Shown here piece by piece: positions 1 through 7,693 of a stretch of 13,514 nt of DNA (position 1 is the stretch's first letter; each line of letters starts with the position of its first letter). Position numbers and translations under genes: made by a program. Source of the stretch: Bryobacterales bacterium (GTDB lineage: Bacteria; Acidobacteriota; Terriglobia; Bryobacterales; Bryobacteraceae); assembly GCA_016880505.1 (NCBI GenBank), contig JAEHDI010000869.1, forward strand, positions 1 through 13,514, given 5' to 3'. Under the pieces are notes generated by a model. The model searched no databases and was not told the origin of the DNA. It saw only the letters and a program-made list of their open reading frames with translations.

Positions 1-1311
1 CAGATTGGCAGTGGCGATTTTGAGGTCGACACCGACCTGGCGGTTGGAGGTCTTGCCCGTCGGCTCGCCGTCGGTGACCAGAGCGCCGATGTAGGACTGC
101 GACCAGAAGTTGGTCTTCAACCGTCCGACGAAGAAGTTCCGTCCCGGAGCGATGTTGGAATCACGGGTTTTGACATCCATCAGGCCGAGGTCGAAGCGGC
201 CGATCTTACCGGTAATCTTCTGCCCAAGAAGGATCGGGACTTCCTCGCCCTCCACCAAACCGATACGGCGCGAGAAGAATGGAGTGAAATCCCGCGTGCC
301 GGGGCTGGCGGCGAACTCGAAGATTCCTGAGTCTTCCAGGAAGAACTGCCGATGCTCCGGGAACAGAAGCGGGAAGCGGGTCAGGTTGATTTGCCGCGTG
401 TCGACCTCTGTTTCGGCGAAGTCGGTATTGATCGAGGTGCTCGACACGAGGTTGGAAGTAATCCGGTAGAAAATGTCTACCCCGGCGTCGCGAGCCATCT
501 GGTTCCGGTCGGCGCGCGAGACGTCGCGGCTGAAGCCGCCGAGCGCATACGGTTTCACATCGAGGCCGATGCCCTGGGAGAGTTTTTCGAGGCCGTTGAC
601 TTCGCCGGCGCGCGCCACCAGGAAGAACTCGCTGTCCAGATTCGACGAAGTCCAGCGTGACTCCTCGCGTAATCGGGCCACCCGGCGGGCGATATTGAAG
701 CCCCACGTCGTTGTGTTTGGATTGAAGGCGATCGTCTTGAAGGGAATCTCCATCTCGACGGTCCACCCTTCGGAATCGATTCTAGTTCGCACGAACCAGA
801 CACCGTCCCAGTTCAGGTTAGGTGTGTTGTTCTCGGAGATGGTGCCTTCCACCATGACTCCGGCGGGGTTTGTGGCGAAGTAATAGGCGTTGCGTCGGTC
901 GTGATAGGTGTCCAGCAGGACCTGGATGTGGTCGTCGAACAGGAGGCTGCCGTCGCGCTGCATCTGCGTCGCTCTGAGTTGTCCCGGCTGAGAGTCTCGG
1001 CAACGGATGGCGATGAAGAGGGCGCTGTCGTTGTAAAGGAGGCGGACTTCGGTGGGTTCTGAGGGCGCCGCGCCAGGTTGAGGATCCTGCTGCACGAGTT
1101 CGCCGACACCGGGGTGTTCCAGCCAGGCTTTTTCATTCAAGACGCCGTCAACGCGGATCCGCTCCGCTGTGCGGACCGCGACGGTCTGCCTTGTGCCTTC
1201 TTCCTGGGCGGCCTGACCTAGGGATGAGATGCCGAGCAAGGTGAGGCCAAGAACGGCCCTGCCAGCGGCACGTGCGAAGGCCGATGCGGTCCGAACCGAG
1301 GATGATCCCAC
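1..1311 (-). CDS. DUF5916 protein with N-terminal CBM9-like domain (3' end beyond the window)
   Basis: This is a likely secreted or outer-membrane protein of the family annotated as carbohydrate-binding family 9-like plus DUF5916. The frame stays open from a GTG at 1311 to the left edge, giving 437 codons. Residues 1-35 look like a signal peptide: arginines, then AVLGLTLLGISSLGQA before AQE. A CBM9-like beta domain spans about 48-200 (ERIRVDGVLNEKAW, LLFDDHIQVLLDTY, YYFATNPAG, WTVEMEIPFK). The start of DUF5916, a probable beta-rich membrane region, follows (NTDFAETEVDTRQINLTRF, LFPEHRQFFLEDSGIF). Family members are usually about 700-900 residues, so roughly half is visible. The GTG shares one base with the lysA stop (TAGTG), so translation is probably coupled; no better in-frame start precedes the signal peptide. 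Its substrate is unknown. The family is common in Acidobacteriota and Bacteroidota, often near TonB-dependent or peptidase genes. Family assignment is confident, function is not. Confidence 0.85.
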   Translation of the reverse strand, partial: MGSSSVRTASAFARAAGRAVLGLTLLGISSLGQAAQEEGTRQTVAVRTAERIRVDGVLNEKAWLEHPGVGELVQQDPQPGAAPSEPTEVRLLYNDSALFIAIRCRDSQPGQLRATQMQRDGSLLFDDHIQVLLDTYHDRRNAYYFATNPAGVMVEGTISENNTPNLNWDGVWFVRTRIDSEGWTVEMEIPFKTIAFNPNTTTWGFNIARRVARLREESRWTSSNLDSEFFLVARAGEVNGLEKLSQGIGLDVKPYALGGFSRDVSRADRNQMARDAGVDIFYRITSNLVSSTSINTDFAETEVDTRQINLTRFPLLFPEHRQFFLEDSGIFEFAASPGTRDFTPFFSRRIGLVEGEEVPILLGQKITGKIGRFDLGLMDVKTRDSNIAPGRNFFVGRLKTNFWSQSYIGALVTDGEPTGKTSNRQVGVDLKIATANL

Positions 1312-2561
1312 TACTCGCCCCGAACCAGGTCTTCGTAAGTCTCGCGAGAGCGGACGACGCACCAGGAAGAACCTTCGATCAACACTTCGGGCGGGCGGAC
1401 GCGGGAATTGTAATTGGACGAGAGCACGAATCCGTACGCGCCGGCAGTCCAGACGGCAAGCAGGTCACCGGGGAGCACGTTCTCCAATTCACGGTCGAGA
1501 GCCAGAAAGTCGCCGGATTCGCATACCGGCCCGACGACATCGGCCCGAATCCGCCCGCGGGAGGAGGCACGGAGGGGGATAATCTCGTGGTGCGACTGGT
1601 AAAGCGACGGCCGCATCAGGTCGTTCATCGCCGCATCCACCACAACGAACTCGCGTGAGCCGGTCCGCTTCCGGTACAGCACGCGTGTCAGTAGCACGCC
1701 GGATTCGGCCACGATCGACCGTCCGGGTTCGACCATCACGAACAGGTCCCGGCCCCGGACCTTCTCCTTCACGCGGGCGATGAATGCCCGGATCTCGGGA
1801 GTCTCCTCGTGGGGCCGATATCGGACGCCGAGGCCGCCGCCGAGATCGAGATGCCGGATCGGATGTCCCGCCGCACGCAGGCGCTCGACCAGGCCGAGCA
1901 TCACGTCAATTGCGCCGATGAGCGCGTCGGTGTCCAAGATCTGCGAGCCGATGTGGCAGCCGACTCCCTCGATCAACAGGTTGGGCAGTGCACGTGCGCG
2001 ATCGTAGACCCCTTCGACTTCCGAGATGTCGATCCCGAATTTGTGCTCGCGCATCCCTGTGGAGATGTACGGGTGCGTGCCAGCTTCGACATTCGGGTTT
2101 ACTCGCAGCGCGACGCGAGCCTTAACGCCGCGCCGGGCGGCCAGCGCGTCGATCAGCGCCAATTCATTCTCGGACTCGCAGTTGAAACTATGGATGCCCT
2201 GATCGAGCGCGTATTCGATTTCGTCAGCTGTTTTACCGACTCCAGAGAAGACCACACCGGCCGGATCGCCGCCCGCCCTGATCACACGGAACAATTCACC
2301 GCCGGAGACGATGTCGAAGCCGGCGCCGGCCTTCGCCAGCAGCGACAGGACCGCGAGGTTCGAGTTGGCCTTCACTGCATAACAGACGCGGTGCGTCAGG
2401 TCACCAAGAGCTTCCTCATACGCACGGAAGCGGTCCAGAATCCCACGGGCGGAATAGACATAACAGGGCGTCCCGGCACGGGAAACGATGTCGGCGAGGG
2501 CGACATCTTCGCAGCAGAGCGTCCCATCGCGGTAGGCGAACACATCCGAGCTCGGATTCAT
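1311..2561 (-). CDS. lysA: Diaminopimelate decarboxylase
   Basis: This cytoplasmic PLP enzyme catalyses the last step of lysine synthesis, meso-diaminopimelate to L-lysine plus CO2. At 416 residues it is the normal family length (fold-type III, alanine racemase-like barrel plus beta domain). Visible motifs are the PLP lysine in YAVKANSN (K64), GCHIGSQI (H203), the phosphate-binding LDLGGGLG (about 238-245), EPGR (278-281), the catalytic CESGD (C347, which acts across the dimer) and AGAYGF with Y376. The GxGCHIGSQ and CESGD motifs favour LysA over ornithine or arginine decarboxylases. The ATG at 2561 overlaps the upstream phosphatase stop as ATGA, and AAGG lies 7 bases upstream (2569-2572). 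The last base is shared with the next gene's GTG. No other lysine-pathway gene is in the window, so it sits apart from a lys cluster. Confidence 0.96.
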   Translation of the reverse strand: MNPSSDVFAYRDGTLCCEDVALADIVSRAGTPCYVYSARGILDRFRAYEEALGDLTHRVCYAVKANSNLAVLSLLAKAGAGFDIVSGGELFRVIRAGGDPAGVVFSGVGKTADEIEYALDQGIHSFNCESENELALIDALAARRGVKARVALRVNPNVEAGTHPYISTGMREHKFGIDISEVEGVYDRARALPNLLIEGVGCHIGSQILDTDALIGAIDVMLGLVERLRAAGHPIRHLDLGGGLGVRYRPHEETPEIRAFIARVKEKVRGRDLFVMVEPGRSIVAESGVLLTRVLYRKRTGSREFVVVDAAMNDLMRPSLYQSHHEIIPLRASSRGRIRADVVGPVCESGDFLALDRELENVLPGDLLAVWTAGAYGFVLSSNYNSRVRPPEVLIEGSSWCVVRSRETYEDLVRGE

Positions 2562-4312
2562 CCGGTTACCTTCATCACGACCACTGTCTGATCGTCGGTG
2601 GTGCCCGCGCCGGTGCCGAAGTGGTCCACATCGATCAGTATGGCGTCGACGATTGCCTGAGCCGGGTCACGCCAGTGCTGCTGAAGAAGCGAGGCAAGCC
2701 GCCTTCGACCGTAATCCTGGCCGGCTAGGTTGTTCTGATCGACGATGCCATCCGAGTAGAGCACGACGACATCGCCGGGGTGGGTCTCGAACGAAACTTC
2801 TTCGTACTCCCGGGCATCCAGAAGTCCAAGCGGCAATCCTTCGACGCGAGGCTTAATAATCTCGCCGGCGCGGCAAATAAGCGGCGGGAAAGCGCCGGCG
2901 TTGGCCATGCGGAATTCCCCTGTACGCGGATGCCAGACGAGTACGAGCAGGGTGACGTAGCGGGCGTCGACTTTCCTCTCGATCAGAGCCTCGTTGAGCG
3001 ACATCAAGAGCAGGGAGGGCTCGCAGTTTCGCGGCGCCATTGTCCTCAGCAGACCGCTCACGAGGGCGCCATAGAGGGCGGCGGCCGCTCCTTTGCCGCT
3101 GACGTCGCCCATTGCGATGACGACGTGCTCGTCGCTGTGGACGAAGAAGTCGTAGAGGTCACCGCTGATCTCGCGCGCCGGTAACAGACCGGCGGCGGTT
3201 TCCAGACCCTCCACCGCGGGCGGCCGACGAGGCAAAAGCATCGTCTGGACTTCCCGCGCGGCGTGGAGGTCAGACTCCATGCGGCTCTCTCGTTCGGCGA
3301 TTTCCTGATACAGCCGCGCGTTCTCGATTGAGTTCGCGATCTGCGGCGCGAGGAGAGAGAGGGTGCGGACATGATCTTCAGTGAAGAAACCGACGCGCTC
3401 GCTTTCGAGATCCATTACACCGATTACGCGGTCACGGACCACCAACGGCACCGCCACTTCCGAGCGAATATCGGGATGGTACGGAAGGTATCTGGGATCG
3501 GCTAGAGTGTCGGGAACGCGGATTGTCTCCTTCGATTCCGCGGCAGCTCCTGTGATGCCCTTGCCCAACGGGATGTTGTCCAGACTGCCGCGCTCGTCGA
3601 CACGCCGGCTGAAACGGTGGCGAAGAACCTTCGCCCGCTGGTCGAGCAACAGGATGCTGAACGAGTCCGATGGGATCAGAGACCGTACGGTATCCGCGAT
3701 TCGGCCGAGCAACTCGTCAAGGTCGAGGATCGAGGAAAAACCCTGGGAAAGGCGGGCAAGCGTGCGCAACGTGCGGTTCTGGCGATCGACACGACGGTAA
3801 AGGCGGGCATTGTCAATGGTGGCGGCCACGCGCGAGGCGATGAGCCGCAGGATGGCGCGCTCGTAATTCCCGTAAGCGTTGAGCCGCGTCGATTGAAGAT
3901 CGATGACACCGACCAAGCGGCCGCGGGCGACCATCGGCACCGCAAGTTCGCTTCGGACAGCATCAAGCGCGTTGAGGTAGCGGGGATCACTCCGCACATC
4001 GCCCACGAGGACCGGTTCCCGGAGCTCCGCGGCGGCGCCGGTAATGCCCTCGCCGAGGGGGATCACGAGTTTCTGGACGACTTCCTCCCGGTGTCCGATG
4101 GAGTAGCGAATGCGAAGTCCCTGGAGTTTCTCGTTGTAGAGCAGGATCGCGAGGAGTTCGTAGGGGACTACCTTCTTGACATTGTCGGCCACGTTCGCCA
4201 GCAACTGGTCCAAGTCGAGCGTCTCGGAGGTGGCCGCAGACACCTCCAGAAGGAAGTCGAGCAGTTCGGCGCGTTCCCGGAACCGGGTGGCGGATTTTGG
4301 TGCGGAGGCCAT
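2558..4312 (-). CDS. PP2C-type SpoIIE/RsbU serine phosphatase with two GAF domains
   Basis: This is a soluble signalling phosphatase of 584 residues. In order it has a short N-terminal helix, GAF1 (about 18-170), GAF2 (about 185-335), a helical linker (about 333-360) and a SpoIIE-type PP2C domain (about 368-582). Metal-binding acidic motifs of the PP2C domain are present: SGDLYDFF (D385), GDVSGKG (D403), YSDGI (D521) and DDQTVVVM near the end. No transmembrane segment is visible, so it is cytoplasmic and probably senses a small molecule or redox state through the GAF domains. Family members dephosphorylate STAS-domain anti-anti-sigma factors, but no RsbV/RsbW partner is encoded here, so the target is unknown. 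The ATG at 4312 lies 11 bases after the deoC stop with no clear ribosome-binding site; its stop overlaps lysA as ATGA. GAF1 and GAF2 share an ITGAAAE segment, suggesting an internal duplication. Confidence 0.93.
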   Translation of the reverse strand: MASAPKSATRFRERAELLDFLLEVSAATSETLDLDQLLANVADNVKKVVPYELLAILLYNEKLQGLRIRYSIGHREEVVQKLVIPLGEGITGAAAELREPVLVGDVRSDPRYLNALDAVRSELAVPMVARGRLVGVIDLQSTRLNAYGNYERAILRLIASRVAATIDNARLYRRVDRQNRTLRTLARLSQGFSSILDLDELLGRIADTVRSLIPSDSFSILLLDQRAKVLRHRFSRRVDERGSLDNIPLGKGITGAAAESKETIRVPDTLADPRYLPYHPDIRSEVAVPLVVRDRVIGVMDLESERVGFFTEDHVRTLSLLAPQIANSIENARLYQEIAERESRMESDLHAAREVQTMLLPRRPPAVEGLETAAGLLPAREISGDLYDFFVHSDEHVVIAMGDVSGKGAAAALYGALVSGLLRTMAPRNCEPSLLLMSLNEALIERKVDARYVTLLVLVWHPRTGEFRMANAGAFPPLICRAGEIIKPRVEGLPLGLLDAREYEEVSFETHPGDVVVLYSDGIVDQNNLAGQDYGRRRLASLLQQHWRDPAQAIVDAILIDVDHFGTGAGTTDDQTVVVMKVTG

Positions 4313-4323
4313 CAGAGAATCGC

Positions 4324-5217
4324 TCAGGCGGAGGCAGCCTCGACGATCTTGACGCTGGCGCTTGCACCGATGCGCGTTGCGCCTGCCTCGACCATCTTGC
4401 GCAAATCGTCCAGCGTGCGGATTCCGCCTGCGGCTTTGACTCCCATCTCCGGCCCGACGACCAGGCGCATCAGGGCGACATCGTGAACTGTCGCCCCGGC
4501 GGGACCGAAACCCGTGGAGGTTTTGACGAAATCCGCTCCCGCCATTCTTGCGAGAGCGCAGGCGATGGCCTTCTGGTTGTCATCGAGCAGTGCTGTCTCG
4601 AGAATCGTCTTCAAGATCGCCCCTCCGCGGTGGCTCACCTCCACGACCTGCTGGATGTCGGACCCGACGGTGTCGTACTCGCCGGAGCGGAGAGCGCCGA
4701 TATTGATCACCATGTCCACTTCGGTGGCGCCGTCGCGCAGAGCGGATTCGGCCTCGGCGCGTTTGATCCCGGTGGTGTTCGCGCCCAGGGGGAAGCCAAC
4801 GACCGTGCAAACGCCGACGCCCGATCCGGCCAATTCCGCGGCAACGGCGGAGACCCAGAATGGGTTGACGCAGACGCTGGCGAAGCAGTGCTCCCGAGCC
4901 TCACGGCAGAGACGGAGGATGTCGCCCCGGGTTGCCTCGGGCTTAAGGATTGTGTGATCGATCAGCCTGGCTATCGATGGATCGACATGCGCAACCGGAC
5001 AACACGAGGAGACGCGGGCGGCGCCGGCAGTAACAACCTCACGGGTGTGTCGAGCGCATGACTCGACATTCTGGTGCGGGCACGTAGCGCAGGTCTTGCA
5101 GGGTGCGTCAGCCGTAAGTGGTGAGGGCGCGGAATCCGAGATCTGAGGAGGCTTGACACGGACGAGGATTTCCTCGCTGATGGCCGCTACAAGTCGCTGG
5201 AGTTCGGTGGCTTCCAA
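4324..5217 (-). CDS. deoC: Deoxyribose-phosphate aldolase with amphipathic and Cys-rich N-terminal extension
   Basis: This class I aldolase splits 2-deoxyribose 5-phosphate into acetaldehyde and glyceraldehyde 3-phosphate. Its core (about 78-297) has LIDHTILKP, EVDMVINIG (D168), the Schiff-base lysine in DFVKTSTGF (K232) and KAAGGIRT (K261). The protein has 297 residues against about 220-260 usually; the surplus is N-terminal. Residues 1-22 form an amphipathic helix (L6, L9, V10, I13, I17, V21) followed by a Pro/Ser/Ala linker (23-39), the layout of microcompartment encapsulation peptides. Cysteines then occur at 40, 43, 46, 54, 72 and 73, able to bind metal or an Fe-S cluster (inference). 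The start is TTG at 5217, the only usual start codon between an in-frame TGA at about 5240 and the core. AAGGA sits 1 base before it, too close to act normally, so coupling to rpiB (31-base overlap) is likely. The function call is firm; the targeting is inferred. Confidence 0.95.
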   Translation of the reverse strand: MEATELQRLVAAISEEILVRVKPPQISDSAPSPLTADAPCKTCATCPHQNVESCARHTREVVTAGAARVSSCCPVAHVDPSIARLIDHTILKPEATRGDILRLCREAREHCFASVCVNPFWVSAVAAELAGSGVGVCTVVGFPLGANTTGIKRAEAESALRDGATEVDMVINIGALRSGEYDTVGSDIQQVVEVSHRGGAILKTILETALLDDNQKAIACALARMAGADFVKTSTGFGPAGATVHDVALMRLVVGPEMGVKAAGGIRTLDDLRKMVEAGATRIGASASVKIVEAASA

Positions 5218-5879
5218 GTCCTTGAGTATCGCTGCTCGATCTCAGAGATTTTATTGACACGGACCGAGTGTCTGCCGCCCGCGAACGGCGTTGCCAGCCA
5301 CACACGCAACACCTCTTCGGCCTGGCTCGCCGTCAGGAGACGGCCGCCCAAAGTGAGCACGTTCGAGTCGTTGTGTTCCCGACTGTTGCGAGCAGAAGCC
5401 TTATCATAACACAGGGCTGCGCGAATCCCCGTGACCTTGTTCGCGGCAATTGCCGAGCCAATTCCGGCCCCGTCGATGACGACGCCGCGAGCGGACTCTC
5501 CCGAAGCAACGAGCTGGGCCACCTTGTGCGCGATGTCCGGGTAGTCAGCGGGGCTTTCCTCGTGAACGCCAACATCCAGGAGTGTGAGCCCGAATTCCTC
5601 GAACACCGGTTTTAGCGTCTCTTTGAGTCGAAACCCGCCGTGGTCGGCACCCAAAGCGACAGTTTTCTCCGGTGGAGCCACCGTTGTCAGACTGCCAGGC
5701 GCGACTTCGCTGATCACCACACCGCGCTCCCGGGCCAATTCCACCGCGGACGGGGTGATGATCGCGCTCGCCGGTACTTTTAGTTCGCCGGAGGCGGGAA
5801 TGTCGCGCGTGGTGATTACGGCAGGCATCGGGAAGGGACCATTGTAGCGAACGATCCCAACCTGCGAGGCGGCGGGCAT
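5187..5879 (-). CDS. rpiB: RpiB/LacAB-family sugar-phosphate isomerase with N-terminal extension
   Basis: This is a ribose-5-phosphate isomerase B-type protein (ribose 5-phosphate to ribulose 5-phosphate, or a related aldose/ketose pair). The core begins near residue 73 with VALGADHGGFRLKE and contains VVIDGAGIGSAIAANKV (134-149) and SREHNDSNVLTLGGR (H169). In E. coli RpiB the residue before G-T-G-I-G is the catalytic Cys; here it is Asp (D136), so the base or the substrate may differ. At 230 residues it is about 70-80 longer than usual. The extension holds ITTRDIPASGELKVP and AIITPSAVELARERGVVI, which resembles, from memory, the N-terminal segment of ethanolamine-compartment EutT. The ATG at 5879 is 18 bases after the preceding stop; a second ATG at 5828 starts MPAVITTRD, where the recognisable extension begins, and is a real alternative. 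Neither has a good Shine-Dalgarno. The 3' end overlaps deoC by 31 bases. Confidence 0.9.
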   Translation of the reverse strand: MPAASQVGIVRYNGPFPMPAVITTRDIPASGELKVPASAIITPSAVELARERGVVISEVAPGSLTTVAPPEKTVALGADHGGFRLKETLKPVFEEFGLTLLDVGVHEESPADYPDIAHKVAQLVASGESARGVVIDGAGIGSAIAANKVTGIRAALCYDKASARNSREHNDSNVLTLGGRLLTASQAEEVLRVWLATPFAGGRHSVRVNKISEIEQRYSRTWKPPNSSDL

Positions 5880-5897
5880 CCATGACGAGCATCGGCG

Positions 5898-6944
5898 TCA
5901 GGTTCGCGGCGCCTGAACACCGATCTCGCGCCGAATGGCTGTGAGCGTCATGCCGGTGCGGGCGAGCGCGAACAGGCCGATCACCCAAAGCGGCACTGTC
6001 AAAAGAAAAAAGACGATGAACGAGAATCCGGTAGCGGCTCCTTTCTCTACGCCGAACATCCCGAGGCCAACCACGACAAAGAACTGGTAGGTGCCAAGGT
6101 TCGCCGGGGCGTTGGGGATCAACGTGCCGAGGTGGACAATCAACAAAACCACCGTTCCGACCCAGACCGAGAGATGCAGTCCGCAGGCGAGCATGACGAA
6201 CCAAAAGGCAAGAATTTGACCGGCGAGCAGCAGCAGCGATCCGCCGAACGCCAAATAGAACGAACGTGACAGACCGATCTTCCGGAGTCCCAATTCGAGC
6301 GCGTCGATCAGTGAGAGCAATAGACGCACCGGTTTCCAGTGCTGCAAGGCGGCTCGGGCCGTTTCGGGCGGTTGCTCCCGTTTTCGATAGACAAGGTACA
6401 GGAACAGGACTGTCGCCAGCAGGACAGCGACGCCGAGGACATCGGCTGCCGCGGCGAGATTCCGGGGCAGGGGAACGAAAATGGCTGTCAGACCCATGCA
6501 GATCGCCAGCCAGACGCCATCAAGAAGCCGCTCGACGGCGATCGAAGGGATCACTGCGGAGAAGTCCGAGGCGAGCCATCGCGACACGAGCCATGTGCGT
6601 GCGAACTCGCCCGCCCGCATGGGAAGCACCTCGTTGGCGAAGAGTCCCACGTAGATGGCCTGGGTTGCCCGCAGCGTCCCGATTCGCCCCAGCGGAGCTA
6701 GAAGCAACTGCCAGCGCCATCCCTGGCTGACATAGCTCGCGATATCGAAGCAGATTGCCACCGCGACCCACCCCCAGTTCATCCCAGAAGCGGTTCGGAG
6801 CACCTCGCGAGGGTGAACATCATGGAAGAGCCATGCGAGACACGCGGCACCGAGCAGATAGCCGGCGGCGGGCTTGAGAAAGCGCTCAACGGTCCCGGCA
6901 CGCCCTGTAGCGGCCAAACCTAGCGGGTCGCGAGGCGGACCCAT
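5898..6944 (-). CDS. Flippase-like membrane protein (UPF0104, lysyl-PG synthase transmembrane family)
   Basis: This integral membrane protein of 348 residues has about eight hydrophobic segments (near 25-42, 57-73, 93-107, 132-157, 166-186, 232-252, 260-275, 286-328). Family signatures are ANEVLPMRAGEFART (104-117), VERLLDGVWL (138-146) and PNAPANLGTYQF (277-288). This is the domain that forms the N-terminal flippase half of MprF and also stands alone in AglD-like proteins. In MprF it moves aminoacylated phosphatidylglycerol to the outer leaflet. Here it lies two genes after a synthase without that half, so the two probably work together (inference). The ATG at 6944 has GGGAGG 7 bases upstream (6952-6957), which decides the start; it overlaps the preceding gene by 25 bases. 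An independent role in transporting another lipid cannot be excluded. Confidence 0.88.
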   Translation of the reverse strand: MGPPRDPLGLAATGRAGTVERFLKPAAGYLLGAACLAWLFHDVHPREVLRTASGMNWGWVAVAICFDIASYVSQGWRWQLLLAPLGRIGTLRATQAIYVGLFANEVLPMRAGEFARTWLVSRWLASDFSAVIPSIAVERLLDGVWLAICMGLTAIFVPLPRNLAAAADVLGVAVLLATVLFLYLVYRKREQPPETARAALQHWKPVRLLLSLIDALELGLRKIGLSRSFYLAFGGSLLLLAGQILAFWFVMLACGLHLSVWVGTVVLLIVHLGTLIPNAPANLGTYQFFVVVGLGMFGVEKGAATGFSFIVFFLLTVPLWVIGLFALARTGMTLTAIRREIGVQAPRT

Positions 6945-7693
6945 TCCACAGCCTCCCGGAGAACCCGGAAGAATTCTTCGTGGTTGCCGACGAAGCGGTG
7001 ATTCTGCGCCTCGATCACGGACAGTCGCTTTGGCTGCCGCGCTGCCTCGAACAACTTCTGGGCGTCCTTCGCCGGAGTGTACTCGTCTTTGCTCGAGTGA
7101 ATCATGAACAGCGATAGTGGGGCGATATCTGGCAGATATTTGCGGGCGGAAAACGCCGGCTCATTCGGCAATTGTTTGGTGACGTAGGTGATGTTATCAG
7201 CCCAGCGCCAGCCAAGCACGTTCGTGTCACCCAGGCCGATCGCGACCAGACCGTGGAAGGTTGTCTTGTTTTCCGGGCCCGCGGCCGCCAGCACCCCGAG
7301 CCCGGCGCCCTCCGACCAGCCGATAAAGATGACCCTCTCGCCGGCATCGCTGCGAATGGCGGAGGCGACCGACCGCATGTCCTTCATCACGTCGGCCTCA
7401 GACAGCATGGTTTTGCCGGTGAAACTCTCCAGGTAGTGTTTCGTGTCGAACCCGTAGACATCGTAGCCCCACGAAGACGCTTCTTGTGCGATTTCGACCG
7501 CAAAACCCCGCCACCCACCATCACCCGGCGCGAAAAGTATCTTTCCGCGGGGCGGTTTAGACGCAGCCGGATAATAGTACACCTCCTGCGTCCTGCCCCG
7601 GATCTCGATCACACGCTTGCCGCCAGCCTGGGCAGATAAAGTGAACTGGCAGAACACAAGCAGCAGGGCAGCGACGCAACCCGGGTGCTTCAT
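6920..7693 (-). CDS. VirJ/AcvB-type periplasmic alpha/beta hydrolase
   Basis: This is an exported serine hydrolase of 257 residues. Residues 1-23 form a signal peptide (AALLLVFCQFTLSAQA). The VirJ-family GDGGW (57-61) is followed by the nucleophile elbow GWSEGAG (S127), then D203 in SSKDEY and H232 in QNHRF, together a plausible Ser-Asp-His triad. In Agrobacterium and Rhizobium, AcvB hydrolyses lysyl-phosphatidylglycerol in the periplasm and is encoded beside the synthase LpiA. The same pairing here supports lipid deacylation as the role (inference from family and context). The start is ATG at 7693, overlapping the synthase stop as ATGA. The frame stays open to 7954, but that part is antisense-like sequence inside the synthase and would bury the signal peptide. 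At 257 residues it is closer to the single-domain VirJ form than to longer AcvB. Confidence 0.86.
   Translation of the reverse strand: MKHPGCVAALLLVFCQFTLSAQAGGKRVIEIRGRTQEVYYYPAASKPPRGKILFAPGDGGWRGFAVEIAQEASSWGYDVYGFDTKHYLESFTGKTMLSEADVMKDMRSVASAIRSDAGERVIFIGWSEGAGLGVLAAAGPENKTTFHGLVAIGLGDTNVLGWRWADNITYVTKQLPNEPAFSARKYLPDIAPLSLFMIHSSKDEYTPAKDAQKLFEAARQPKRLSVIEAQNHRFVGNHEEFFRVLREAVEWVRLATR
6952..6957 (-). promoter_or_regulatory. Shine-Dalgarno of the flippase-like gene
   Basis: GGGAGG on the minus strand lies 7 bases before the ATG at 6944, inside the 3' end of the hydrolase gene. It supports that ATG over the in-frame TTG at 6917, which lies just past the hydrolase stop. Confidence 0.65.

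Noticed and set aside
1809..2591. 260-codon plus-strand open frame opposite lysA
   Set aside because: It is the antisense of a fully motif-bearing lysA in high-GC DNA; no domain and no ribosome site.
3617..5061. Two long plus-strand open frames (3617-4486 and 4297-5061) opposite the phosphatase and deoC
   Set aside because: Antisense shadows of genes with intact catalytic motifs; no family resemblance.
5841..5860. TACAAT and TTGGGA on the minus strand upstream of the second rpiB ATG, read as a promoter
   Set aside because: The two hexamers are 8 bases apart, and no acceptable -35 lies 16-18 bases from TACAAT.
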